A DNA stretch of 64,000 nucleotides from positions 62,001-126,000 of the forward strand of contig JASANE010030260.1 of assembly GCA_030248225.1 (NCBI GenBank), read 5' to 3'. Positions 12,999 through 24,351 of this stretch are shown piece by piece. The stretch is from Trileptium ribeirensis (lineage: Eukaryota; Nematoda; Enoplea; Enoplida; Thoracostomopsidae). Within the stretch, counting starts at the first letter, position 1. Each line of letters opens with the position of its first letter. Both the position numbers and the translations under genes were made by a program. Under the pieces are notes generated by a model. The model saw only the letters and a list, made by a program, of their open reading frames with translations, was not told the origin of the DNA and did no database searches.

Positions 12999-13575
12999 TC
13001 CATTATCTCTCCCAGCCCGCATTTGCCTAAAAATGGGTCAGATTCTGGAAATTTTGGTATTCTTGTGATCCTCGAGACCTCCCCTGATCAATTCGGTCAA
13101 AAAATTGTATTTTATAAATTTTAGATTTTTTCGATTTTTTGGGTCCCAAGGGAACCCAGAAAAATTCTTAAAAATTGGATTTTTATAATTTTTATACACC
13201 ATTCGACGCGGCTTGACGAGCTGAGAGTAATGGTGTTAGTTTCAACGGAATCCGATAAAATCTATGGCCAAAACTATTCATTTGCTGAGCCTCCCAGCCT
13301 CATATATTTTTGGCCATAACTTAAGATCCGGTTACCGGATTCCGTTAAAAATATCACATTTTGATTCAGCTCGTCAAGCCACTGTCCAATTGTCGGTAAA
13401 AATCTAATTTTTAAGAAAATTTTTTTGGGTACCTTGGGACTCTAAAATATCTAAAATTTTAAAAATTCTATCTTTTGGTTGAAATCATTACGGGAGGTCT
13501 CGAGGATCACAAAAATATCAAAATTTCCAGAATCTGACCATTTTTGGGCAAACGAGGGCTGGGGGATAATGGAAA
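12999..13575. repeat. 0.58-kb palindromic foldback element (MITE-like)
   Basis: The left arm starts near TTCCATTATCTCTCCCAGCC and carries GGTCAGATTCTGGAAATTTT and GATCCTCGAGACCTCCC. The right arm is its reverse complement, ending GGCTGGGGGATAATGGAA at 13575. The palindrome continues to the centre (GACGCGGCTTGACGAGCTGA against the reverse complement of TCAGCTCGTCAAGCCA), leaving a core of about 150 bp that itself holds ATCCGGTTACCGGAT. There is no coding capacity. It is typical of foldback MITEs. No target duplication could be fixed. Confidence 0.75.
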
Positions 13576-13599
13576 AAAACGCAATTCTGTTTAGTCTTT

Positions 13600-16500
13600 T
13601 TTGGCATTTTGAATACTAGTAAAACCGATAATAAATTAGATAAAACTTTTCTAGCAATCTCTTGGTTACACTTAATTTTTGAACTTCTGCCGAATTTCCC
13701 TGATAGAAGGCAACGCCCTACAACAAAATAAAACCGTAGTCTGAATGGAATAGTGGGCTAATGCGCCGGTGTGAGCAACACAGCGCTGTGGGACCGGATT
13801 TCACTTATGATAAATACCTTTGTTTCAGTTATCACACATTATACTTTAATCATCAGTGTCATGAGCAATCATTAGTGAAAGCTGTTTTAAATATGGCTTA
13901 TTTTTTACAAGAAAAATTCTGAATATCATAACGAAACATAATTTCACTTAAATCGCTTGCTGACGTAATAACTCGTTAGTTCACTTACAAAGCACAAAGC
14001 AGTGTTCTAATGTTGTTTTAACTCAAAAAACCACGAAATTCCGTCTCTACATATTTTCATATTCGATTTAATTTATCAATTTCAGTTATATTATCCAAAA
14101 ATTTAGTTTAGTGTTCTCGGTGCGCCTGGCAAGTGATTGGATTCAAAGTCATCATATCTCACTCCAGTAAATATTTGCTTACAATTCAAAGATATTTGAA
14201 ATATTAATTTTTTATAATACCGGTAAGTAAGTACAGAGTCGTATCTCGGGGCTTAGAATGTTACTTTTGTATATTATGGATTGGAAAGGCTGAGCTGAAT
14301 GGTAGCGAAAATGAGCTGGAGATGCATTAGCTGAAGCGTTGTTGTGCTAAATGCATAATTGTACTAGCCAAGTATTATTTTGACCACGTTAATTTGATAT
14401 TTTTATAAGTTGCGGTCTGTTTCATTTGTTATAAGCGAAATGTACTAGTATTTGGCGGCACGAAAATCCATTTGAAGAGCTTCAGGACATCTAGTTTAGT
14501 CCAGCGGCAATGAATGAAAAGATTGCTTTAATTGTAACAGCGTCTTACTCAATCGTTCCAGAGCCAATCTTGAATACAGTAAGCGAAGAACGAACTCGTC
14601 ACATATTAAAGCATGATTAAAGCTATTATATACAGCATACACACACATTCAATGAAATACTGTTGCCTTAAGGTTCAACTATAGTCTAAAATGTATCATT
14701 CTTCAACCTGTTTATACGTTCGAAAACCTTGTTATCAACGGAAACCGCTGTAATGAACCAAAAATTACTTTGGTTTATGAATGTTGTCATCATGCAATTA
14801 TTGTAAATACAGCTCCAAAGCAGTTTTGAACCTCAACGAAACGGATAAAATACGTCAAAATAAAGATATAAATAGATCACCGATTTATTGTGAGAATCTG
14901 TCTGACACGACAGTTATTATTGCGCTGTAAAAATCAAAATGCTACATTCACCACATTTTATTGATGATATATAGAAATGGAGCAATAACGAATAGGAATC
15001 TTCATAAAGATTTGCTACTATAAACATATAATTATATACATAATAGGTCTCCAAGGTCCGTCGACTTAAGGGGAGAGGGTAGATGGTTCCGCGGGCCGAT
15101 CGTAGGCGACGTGGGATAACCTAAAATTTCCTTGTTCTCTGCAGTTTTTCCACATAATTGCCCCATGTTCTCAATTTTTCCATAATTTTTTTATAATTTG
15201 GATTCCAGTGGTCGAAATATTCCGCGCGCCTTCGCCTTCGGAATGGCAAATGGCACATATGGCTTGGGGGATACGACACTTAGAGGTAGCCGCTTCGCTT
15301 GCTCTCTGTGAACACCTTTGATATCCTTCAAATATATAATCAAATATTGCATGAAGTAATCTTGTGGAGAGGCGTGCTATTTGTCTTAAAGAAATGCCTC
15401 ATATTTTTCAAAAAGTCAGAAAAATTCTCCTCATTGCCAAAATATGCCATTACAAAAGTGACGAGGGTAATAGTATGTCGCAGCGCTTTTATTGTGACAA
15501 TTTGTATATCTCCAATGAGTTATAATTGTGTATTTATACAAAAACCATTTACATAAAATAACTTCTGCCTTGACCAACAATTAGTATCATTTAACTGTCG
15601 GACCGTGTTATACAGACGTAGATGCAAAATACTGATCCTGCGCCAACATTTTGCCTTTCACTGGATGTTAACCTTGGGTAGCATAATATATTATATGTCA
15701 CCCCTATAACATAGGCGTTCTGCTCCAACGATTCAGCGGCGGTTGTACACATTTCAGCAGGGGTAGGCCAGGTGGTGCAGAAGTCGAATTTTTTAAACAT
15801 CGTAACTTTACACAATTTTACTAAATCTTTGCACAATATTTAGCATTTTTCCACAGTTGTGGTGAAATGTTCACCAGTTTAGCCATTTGCGCCGAGTTTT
15901 CCAAAATTTCCTCCAATTATTGCTAATTTAGCACGCCTGCGTTGCGTGGGCGTCCGATCCTTGTACGGTAGCCCTAATGGACTTCTATTACCTAGGAAAA
16001 CATGGAATTTTATTTACATATGAAGTAATATATAAACAAACCTTCTTTCACATATTACGTTCAAAATCTCAGAGTAACATTCATAAGTCACCCTCAGGGT
16101 AATAAAACGGTATATTCACATGTAACATATTACTTAACAAAATAATTGCTCTGCTTTATTAACAATTAATCCATTTTTCTTGCTGCAGTTGGGTAGCTTT
16201 ATTTTTCTTGCATTCCCTTAGAATTTGGTCTAGGGTAGTAAAAGCGGCGACCACTCAAGAGGAGAAATCTTGCAACCATATGGTCCTGTAAAGAATGTTA
16301 GACGGCACTAAGCAGGCAATGAATATAGACATTTGCAAAATGGTGAAAAAATTTGAGCTATACAACAAAATTGGTAAGCGCCATTGATATGACTCGAAAC
16401 AACATGTAAAAAACGTAGCGACCCTTAATGTGATCATTTGTACAATGTTTAACTAATGCCACCGTGTGCCTCGGAATAAAACCGGACAGTTGTATAATCG

Positions 16501-17200
16501 AGAACAGCGCTCATAATCATTGAACCTTTTATGTGCCCGGAACGCAAACGAATATTAATATATGCGCAATGAAATACCACAGGACATATTAGGTCACCAC
16601 GTGGCTTCGCAATGTGCGCTCATGTAGAATTTCATCTGGTCGATACGGAAAGATTAGTCACGCAGCAATAGACTAATATTTCATTGACGAACAAACTAAT
16701 TCTGCTGAATTAAGAGACTATTTATGGTTTTATTTCTCCAGCACAAACGTGAGGAAAATCTAACAAGCTATTTAGGAACCACTTGGTGATCAATGTCGAA
16801 CGGTGCCAAAATGAGCGACGTGCCTTTTCGAGTTATTTTATTTTGAGACTGATAAATGGGTTATCGGCAAGACCCCAGAATTTGACTACATTGTTCATAT
16901 TTTAATTTGAAATGAGCATATCTATATTTTTGGATAACTAATCTGTGAATTACTTGCATAGTATATGTTCATACTTATAGTTTTTGGACAATCAATTGGT
17001 ACATACTTTCAGCTTTTTTCCGACTAATGAAAGACTGGCATGTGTGCACATACATGCTTAAGATCTGATGCCATGTGGGTGAACGAGACGTAGCCGTATA
17101 CTCGGGAGCGGTGGAAGTGAGGCGCCATCGGCGACTATGTGTTCAGCGCCTGCGCCATCACAAGGGGGGGGGGGTTGGACAAGCTGCCAAAGGTAATCCT
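13600..17200. other. no recognisable gene; repeat fragments
   Basis: AT-rich DNA without convincing exons. About 15060-15290 and 15770-15965 contain C-rich and TTTAGC-type phrases; the second resembles, in reverse, the dispersed repeat at 9713. A run of ten G lies near 17165. Confidence 0.4.
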
Positions 17201-17224
17201 ATGATCACGTACGATGCATACACC

Positions 17225-17550
17225 ACCTCAGCATGGCGATGGCTACTATGTGTAAAATATGTTCCTCTCCGATAGAGTTTCCCTCAGCATGGCTATGCCA
17301 ACTCATTGTAAAGTATTCTTCTCTCCGATGTGTTTTCTCTCAGCATGGCGATGACCACTGAACGTATTTCTCCGATACGGTTTCCCTCAGCATGGCGATG
17401 GCCACTGATTGTAAAACATGTTTCCCTCCGATACGGTTCCCCTGGGCACGACGATGGCCGCTGATTACAAAATATGTTTCTCTCCGATACGGTATCCCTT
17501 TGCATAGCGATTGCCACTGATTGTAAAGTATGTTTCTTTTCGACAGGGTT
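17225..17550 (+). repeat. tandem repeat, about 60-bp unit, about 5 copies
   Basis: CTCAGCATGGCGATGGCCACTGATTGTAAA...TTCTCTCCGATACGGTTTCC-type units recur at intervals close to 60 bp, with substitutions and indels. Open frames here are by-products of the repeat. Confidence 0.75.
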
Positions 17551-18012
17551 TCATGGTGTAAATTTGGTACAGTGAGTTGACGAATTGAAATTACAACAGA
17601 AAATTGTGCTATGTTTTTAATCGATTTTTAATTAATTGGCTAATTATTTAAATTTTTTTGCCGTTGTGTTTATGTGTTAATGAGTTGAATGGGTGTTGCG
17701 ATATTGCCGCTTTCGAGTAAGTCAAAATTCCACGAATTCTGAACCAAATATTATATTCAAACGGAAGATTATAGCGCGACGGTGTGTATTTATCGTTAAT
17801 TGGCGTCAGAATCCGTCCTTGCGATTGCTGCTACAAGACCTGACGATATTGATTAAATCACGAGGTTTTCTACGGATTCCTTAAGTTTTCTACGACTATT
17901 ACAGGTTTGTTGCACAAAATTATAACACTATAAAATATTTGGTTTACTATTGTAAATTCATTGCTACTACAAATTTGACTGACGTTCAAGTTGTCTAATA
18001 TTGTGGCATTCT

Positions 18013-18176
18013 GTCGATAGTCGGCATGAATTTTAGAGAATGTCGTGCACATTCCTTCGACATAGTGAACGTATTAGCTTGGTTTAAAACATTCTTCGCA
18101 GCGTATGATCGAGGCAACGTAACAAAACTGGTCGGGCTGGAGGCATTACAACAGATTGGCTCAAACAAGATGATAT
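18013..18176 (+). other. open coding-like stretch next to the hAT insertion
   Basis: From an acceptor-like TTCTGTCGATAG the plus strand reads an open 50-codon stretch containing FKTFFAAYDRGNVTKLVGLE and ending at a TGA near 18177. Amino-acid make-up looks protein-like, but no family is recognised and no partner exon was found. It may be an exon remnant or a transposon fragment. Confidence 0.2.
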
Positions 18177-18243
18177 GAATCGAAAATGATTGTGACACTT
18201 CTTCATAGCAACATTGCGCTACACCAATACCCGACGTAGCTAC

Positions 18244-18251
18244 GTGCCTGA
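18244..18251. repeat. left 8-bp target site duplication of hAT element
   Basis: GTGCCTGA directly flanks the left terminal repeat and is repeated exactly at 19656-19663. Confidence 0.9.
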
Positions 18252-19655
18252 CAGTGGCGTAGCCAGGGGGGGACATGGGGGAATGTCCCCCCCTGTCAGG
18301 ATTTTGCTTCGAGAAATTTTTTGAGCTTCTGGTAAAGCGAAATATTCACCGTTGGTTCACGCTTTACACTGACAAAGTACAAATTTTGCTACTTATCGCT
18401 TTCTAAACATAATGCGCAATGGTAGTTGGAATATCGCCGATCGAGGCGCTTCTGTGCATTATAATGGTCTGTGCATTATAATTAATTAAGATCATATAGC
18501 TAGCCCCACGACACGGCACAATCGCCTGAAACAACACTGCGCAACTAGATGGGTCGACCGTCATGATGCAATCCTAGTATACACTGAGCTCTACTACATT
18601 GTTCTACATGTCTTTAATTCCAACGGCGAAATTGCACTCGCCAACGCTATCTCCAATCCGTCCTTCCTTGTCTCCATTAACGTTTTATCCCGTGTATTAG
18701 GTGTCACGAAGGAACTATCAGTACTGCTACAGTCCAAGCAAATGAATTACATCGCAGCAATTGGGGAGGTTCGAAATATTACGGAGTTACTGCAAGATTG
18801 GAGAAATGATGATGCCAATATCTCATATAACTCCGCTTTCGATGCTGCGCAGAACACTTTTGCAAAGATCGAGGATAACACTTCCGCAGTCTTAACGATC
18901 CCTCGTTTGGCAGGACGGCAACGAAATCGTGCAAACGTTGAGGCATCATCACCAAGGGAATATTATCGGCGCGCAATCTGGTATCCATTTCTTGACCAAA
19001 TACTAGCTGAGCTTAATACCCGCTTTAATGATCAGGAGTCAGGAGTCATGTTGGGTATGGCACATATTCTTCCCAATTACTGCACCGCCACTGGTAGCTC
19101 ATTTTCACACGTCAAGGATACGATCGAGTTTTATGAGTCGCTTCTTTCCAGTGGAGTCAATGGTTGTGAAATGGAGTATAGTCGTTGGCAGCGCAAATGG
19201 CAAAAAACGTTACCTAAAGACCGACCCACTGACTTAAACGATGTTCTGAAACAGTGTGATCCCGCAATTTATCCAAATATCACAATTCTTATGAAAATTT
19301 TTGCCACAATACCTGTCACGACCGCAACCTGCAGAACGATCATTTAGTCAACTTCGACTTCTCAAATCATACCTACGATCGCCAATGACTGAGGACCGAC
19401 TGAACGGCCTTGCACTCATGGCGATTCACAAAGACATTCATCTCAACTACGACAACATTATTGATGACTATGTTCTAAATCGAAATCCGCGTCTGAAATT
19501 TTAAAGGTTGGTACTGATTATGAATTCCATTTAGATTTTGATGTAATATGTAGTGCTATATAATATTTCGATGTAGTATTTCGATTTCGAGCAATTCAAG
19601 ACCTCATACAGTTTTTTGGCGTCCCCCCTGTCGCGATTTTCTAGCTACGCGCCTG
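18252..19655 (+). mobile_element. hAT DNA transposon, decayed (1404 bp)
   Basis: The element begins CAGTGGCGTAGCCAGG and ends GCTACGCGCCTG, so its ends are short imperfect inverted repeats of the common hAT form CAGNGGCGTAGC. It is flanked by perfect 8-bp direct repeats (GTGCCTGA), the hallmark of hAT integration. It contains the C-terminal half of a transposase in a broken frame, so it is an internally deleted or eroded copy. The exact duplication suggests insertion is not very ancient. Confidence 0.9.
18490..19504 (+). pseudogene. hAT transposase fragment (C-terminal half, frameshifted)
   Basis: The frame opens after a TAA at 18487 and reads CATRWVDRHDAIL, then SNPSFLVSINVLSRVLGVTKELSVLLQ in two neighbouring pieces, as in the ZMYM/THAP-associated hAT transposases that use TRWVERHDA. 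It continues open to 19347. The C-terminal hAT dimerisation region follows after a one-base frame change near 19330: AERSFSQLRLLKSYLRS, RLNGLALMAIH, ending at a TAA at 19502. The N-terminal zinc finger and the first part of the catalytic RNase H-like domain are missing, so it cannot be an active transposase. It lies entirely within the TIR-bounded element 18252-19655. Confidence 0.88.
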
Positions 19656-19663
19656 GTGCCTGA
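19656..19663. repeat. right 8-bp target site duplication of hAT element
   Basis: GTGCCTGA, identical to 18244-18251. Confidence 0.9.
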
Positions 19664-20770
19664 TGTCAACAGACAGTGGTGAATTTATTTACATATCCCA
19701 TTATATTCAATTGTATATTTTATCACTACTATCAGTTAAATCAATAATTAGTAATTAGCAGCTCACTTAATTTGAAGACAACAAAACTATATAAATATGT
19801 AAAATACAGAATTTATATAGGTATTTAACTTGACAGTTGACTATCACAATGAGATCACGCCATCGTTAAACAATAGAGAAAAAGATCAACAACGCTTGTT
19901 TTGGCTTCCATATATTGAACCTAGGAGCAAATTGTTTACATTTTTGTGCCCTGAAACAATAGGCAAAAACAATTAAGATATCAATGAAATAATTATTACT
20001 AAGTCTGTATTTATTTTTAAGAGTTCCTTGATAAATATATGTCATTGAGCAAATAAATTCATGTGGAAATATATAAATTATGTATAATTATTTACATGCA
20101 AACACGTGTATAAACGTATGTTTATATATAGGTACGGCTAACAACTTATAAAAGGACAAGTAACAATAACGACAAGTACCACTAAACGTATTATTAAAGT
20201 ATTCGTACCGAAAACAGTATAAAATCTTTCAGTTTTAAACCAAAATACCTGATTTTGCTTTATTACGGCACTTCTGGTAATTCCAGCGTTTCAATTCTTC
20301 TCGGTGTAACTGTCTCAAGGTTTTATTCCCAACTACCTTTCAGTCCTCAATACACTAACATCGCCAAAATACACAATTTTTGAATCAAATCCGCAGCTTT
20401 ATAGAAAAGAAGGATAGCCTATTATACTATTTTGAAGCAAAGCTAAAGGCCTCTGTTTGCGCCTTTTACTACTCTTTTACTGCTCCACTCCAAAAGAATT
20501 TCAAATTTATATTTTGCAGCGATTAATATAGTAACACATTATTACACCGCTAGGCAACAAGATATCTGGTAAAATTTTTTTGGTCTTGTTTTTTGTTACT
20601 TTTTGAACATATCAAACTCCATATTTTGCAGTAGTTGGGAATTCGCGGACCGAAATTATTAGTATTTCTACCGCAGTCGCTTGAATTGATAAATTTGGTG
20701 TTATTTTTCTAACCGACTATATAGTGCTGGAACTTGTGCAGTTACAGATCCCGGATTTCAGGTTGGGGCA
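19664..20770. other. no recognisable gene
   Basis: AT-rich, only short open frames; no repeat structure noted. Confidence 0.5.
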
Positions 20771-20778
20771 ATCCTAAG

Positions 20779-21945
20779 CGGAGCTGGAAGTGGGTCAGTG
20801 GGTCGCGGGTCATGTACTAGGCGATTTTGGGTGGGTCATGTGGGTCGTGGGCTTTCACTTCCGACCCACCGACCCACGCAACCATTTTAGCTGTGATTTT
20901 AATAACATCTAATAATTTAAACTACACATAGTTTACAAGCATTTTTGGGTTCTCTTTGCTGCTGAGAAAGTCGCGCTTAAACTGCCACTTCTTTCTAATT
21001 TATTCTCATTATAATTTATAATGTTAATAATTGTCATTATAATCTATAATTTCTCATAATTTATTCTAATTATTTCCCACAATAGCGAGTGGCTACTTTT
21101 TTGCCTGTTTCTTGAATTTTTTATTTGAAAGAAGTTAGAACGTTCAAAAAGTGTATATCATTACTATTTTTTAATAGTTTAGACGGTGAACGGTTTGTAG
21201 TTATTGGTTTTATTTACAGAACCTCGAGGAGTATTACTTGAAACTATTGTTGTTTGAAACCTAAGTTACCTAAGCCTTAGTTACTTGGGTTGAACACTAG
21301 CAAAAATTCTATCTGATAGTTTTGTAGTTTCCCCCATTCCTGTTTCTTTCTGTCATCACTAAGAATTCATAGGGCTTCGCCCCCAGAACCACCAGACACC
21401 TATACCTAAGAATAATACGAGTCTAAGCCTGAGCATAAGTCTAAGCCTAAGTTGAAACCTAAGCCTGACCCTAGGTCTAGGCAGAGAAAACGTGATCTTA
21501 GGGAGGAAATCTTATGCGCCGTTCAAGTTGACTTGTGTGCAAAATAATTTTCAGTTGTCTTTTCACTCCTCTGGGACAATCGCGAATCCGAGCAGACTGT
21601 TAACAGAAACACTTGACAGCTAGTTTCTAGTATTGTCTTTAAAATCCATAAGACTGCTTGGACGAAATTGACAGACGGAAATTTCTCGTTGATTGGCGAT
21701 TATGATGATCATTCTATGCCAAACAAATTTTTAAAGATTTCAATTTTTTGGGTCCAAATATTTCCCCTTAGAAATCCAAATTTTTTTCTTTATTTATTTA
21801 TCGTATTTGTATGAGCAGCTAAGCCAACCAAACTCTAAAGATGTGTAAGATTAAGATTCAGTTAATATGAGCGAAGGTATTGATGGGTCGTGCGTCGTTG
21901 AATCGTGGGTCGTGGGTCAAGAATTGTGACCCACTTCCAGCTCTG
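20779..21945. mobile_element. hAT-like non-autonomous element (1167 bp)
   Basis: The left end CGGAGCTGGAAGTGGGTC and the right end GACCCACTTCCAGCTCTG are inverted repeats of about 16 of 18 bp. The flanks carry an exact 8-bp direct duplication, ATCCTAAG (20771-20778 and 21946-21953), which fits hAT superfamily integration. Near both ends the sequence is rich in GTGGGTCGTGGGTC sub-repeats. Inside, 21395-21480 holds degenerate CCTAAG/GTCTAAGCCTAAG phrases. No transposase is encoded. Confidence 0.85.
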
Positions 21946-22604
21946 ATCCTAAGGACCCGCACCCAAAAAATTTAGCACGATTAGAAAATGTTAGAGCGAA
22001 ATAAGTGACTGTTATGAAGCAACATTCTATATACGGTTTTCGGGTTATTCCCCTGTCCTACCTCCCGCCAAGATTATATACCCCCTCAGGTGACGGGCTT
22101 TGGGCGCCTATTGCTGTTCCGGTAGGGGGCGGAAATAAACCTCATTATTGCTAAAACAAATACATAATGCTGAAGCTAACGTGATAGCTTTGGACGTCGC
22201 AAAATATGGACGGAAATGCTTCAAATATATAAGTCTAATCAACAGGCAAACCAACAAATTAATTCCATCATGTTCCATGATGGTCAGTTTTATACCATTA
22301 ACTCACCTAATTCCGATTCGAAACAATTTTAATGTTTCAATCTAGCGGTACCGTAATGGGTCTAATTTTATTACAAGTCATAAACTTTTACTGGAAATTA
22401 TTATGTAATTATGAAATAAAAACAATTTATGGAATACACTTAAAAAGACTTGTAGATACATCGTTGCTAACTTTTGTACTATTATTGTCGAAAACCGTTG
22501 AAATGTCACGTGTGATGTAAACGCGCCTACATGCCAGGTACGTGTGCTGTATTGCTTCCACCACATTGCGGCGACGCGTGGTATAACGCATCGGCGATTA
22601 AAAT

Positions 22605-23130
22605 GACGCACGGCATAAACTGGTTCATGTTGAAATTCCATGTGGTGACCTACTTGGAAACGACGTGCGGTATAAATGATCCATGTTGAAATCCCATGTG
22701 GTGCTCTACATGAAAAGGACGTGCGGTATAAGCGGTCCATGTTGAAATCCTATTTGGCGATCTACGTGAAAACGACGTGCGGTATAAATGATCCATGTTG
22801 AAATATCATGTGGCGCTCTACGTGGAAACCACGTGGAGTATGTATGGTCTATGTTGAAATTCCATGTGCGATCTACGTGGAAACGACGTGCGGTGTAAAT
22901 GGTCCATGCAGAAATCCCATGTCGCGATCTACGTGGAAACTACGTGGAGTATGTATGGTCTATGTTGAAATTCCATGTGGCGATCTACGTGAAAACGACG
23001 TGCGGTATAAATGGTCCATGTTGAAATCCCATGTAGCGATCTACGTGGAAACGACGTGCAGCATGAATGGTCGATATTGAAATAAAACGTGGTGTGATAT
23101 ATATATAAGGCGACGTTAAAATGACGCGTG
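22605..23130 (+). repeat. minisatellite, about 56-bp unit, about 9 copies
   Basis: Units of the form GACGTGCGGTATAAATGGTC followed by CATGTTGAAATCCCATGTGG and CGATCTACGTGGAAAC recur about every 56 bp, with drift. A few units carry CCACGTGGAGTATG in place of GACGTGCGGTATA. Open frames across it are repeat artefacts. Confidence 0.85.
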
Positions 23131-23134
23131 GTAT

Positions 23135-24350
23135 AATGAACACGTCCACATTGAAATAACGTTGTAGCACCTCCATTGTTGTCAAGCCCAGATAAAATAT
23201 ATAGATATAGATTTTCCTAGGAAATATGCTACCTTTCCTAAACATTAAGATGGAATATATAATCGCATTCCTAACAAAACCTATCCAAAATTGAAACAAG
23301 ACTGTTAGTATGACACCGTTTTCTCAATAAATTACGGTGTGCAGTTCGTGCACACAGTTCTCTGTGAACCACGCATAACAACAGTTGACCATATACAAGG
23401 CAACTGATTTTATTTTTGTAAATTTTATCAAACTGTGCACGTATATACTGTGGCAAGATCCAAACCACCGTGTATTTTCCAAAAAACGTAAACTATTGTA
23501 AATATATGCCAGGGATAGGCCAACGAGAAAAATTGTTTCACGGGTGCCAGCAAAAAACCAAAACTACCCTTGCAAGAACTCTAATTTATGTCGGTTTAAG
23601 AAGCAAAAATCATTGGAAAGATAATATAACCTAATCTATTATTATTAGTATTAGCGATGCTGTTATATTTGTATATGTATATGTGCTTCGATTAATTAAA
23701 TTTTTACAAAGTTTCGCTACTTATCATCGCTACACGGGCGTAAATAAAAATTTTTTATTCGAAAAGACTCCAAGCATATGGGTACCGCTAGAATATGATT
23801 CTGTATCAAAACATTATTGATCTACAATGGTATTTATGCTTAAAACTACGGCTCTAAAGGTATTTATAGTAGTAGAATCGTTGGTTTCCGTTATTTCAAT
23901 ACTTAAGGACCATCAAAAGCCTTAAATATTATCCCATCTGAAACCCTGCAACGACATTTATCGAATTTAAAACGTTTAAAATTCCAAACATGTTTAAACT
24001 GCATTAAAATTCCTCAGCTTAAAGATGAAATTAAGCACCAAGCCGTGAAAACAGGTCATTCATTCGTGAAAACCGCTGCCCAGGTAAAACTTTTGTTGAC
24101 AGGGACGTATTTTTTACTTTTCGTTATTTTTTGAAAAAACCCTATGGTTATTTTAACGAATTTTACGGGTAAAAACCAAAATTTACAAACGGATATAAGT
24201 TTAAGTATACTCTGTGTTGAAGATTTCGGTTCGCAAACATAAAAGGCTAAACGTTCGTAGAATGGTTATTGGTGACAATTTACAAAATTTCGTAGCGAAA
24301 TATTGTGTCTATCGCGTATTTTATAGGTATAACTAAGAACAATCTTAAAT
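23135..24350. other. intergenic DNA upstream of NPC2
   Basis: AT-rich and without recognised exons or repeats. The NPC2 promoter should lie in its last few hundred bases, but no convincing core promoter motif stands out. Confidence 0.45.
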
Positions 24351-24351
24351 A

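Noticed and set aside
21395..21480. CCTAAG-type phrases resembling telomere repeats
   Set aside because: Too degenerate and short, and they lie inside a MITE; similar phrases at 5380-5430 suggest a dispersed repeat.
22378..23299. Open frames of 90-120 codons on both strands
   Set aside because: By-products of the 56-bp minisatellite.
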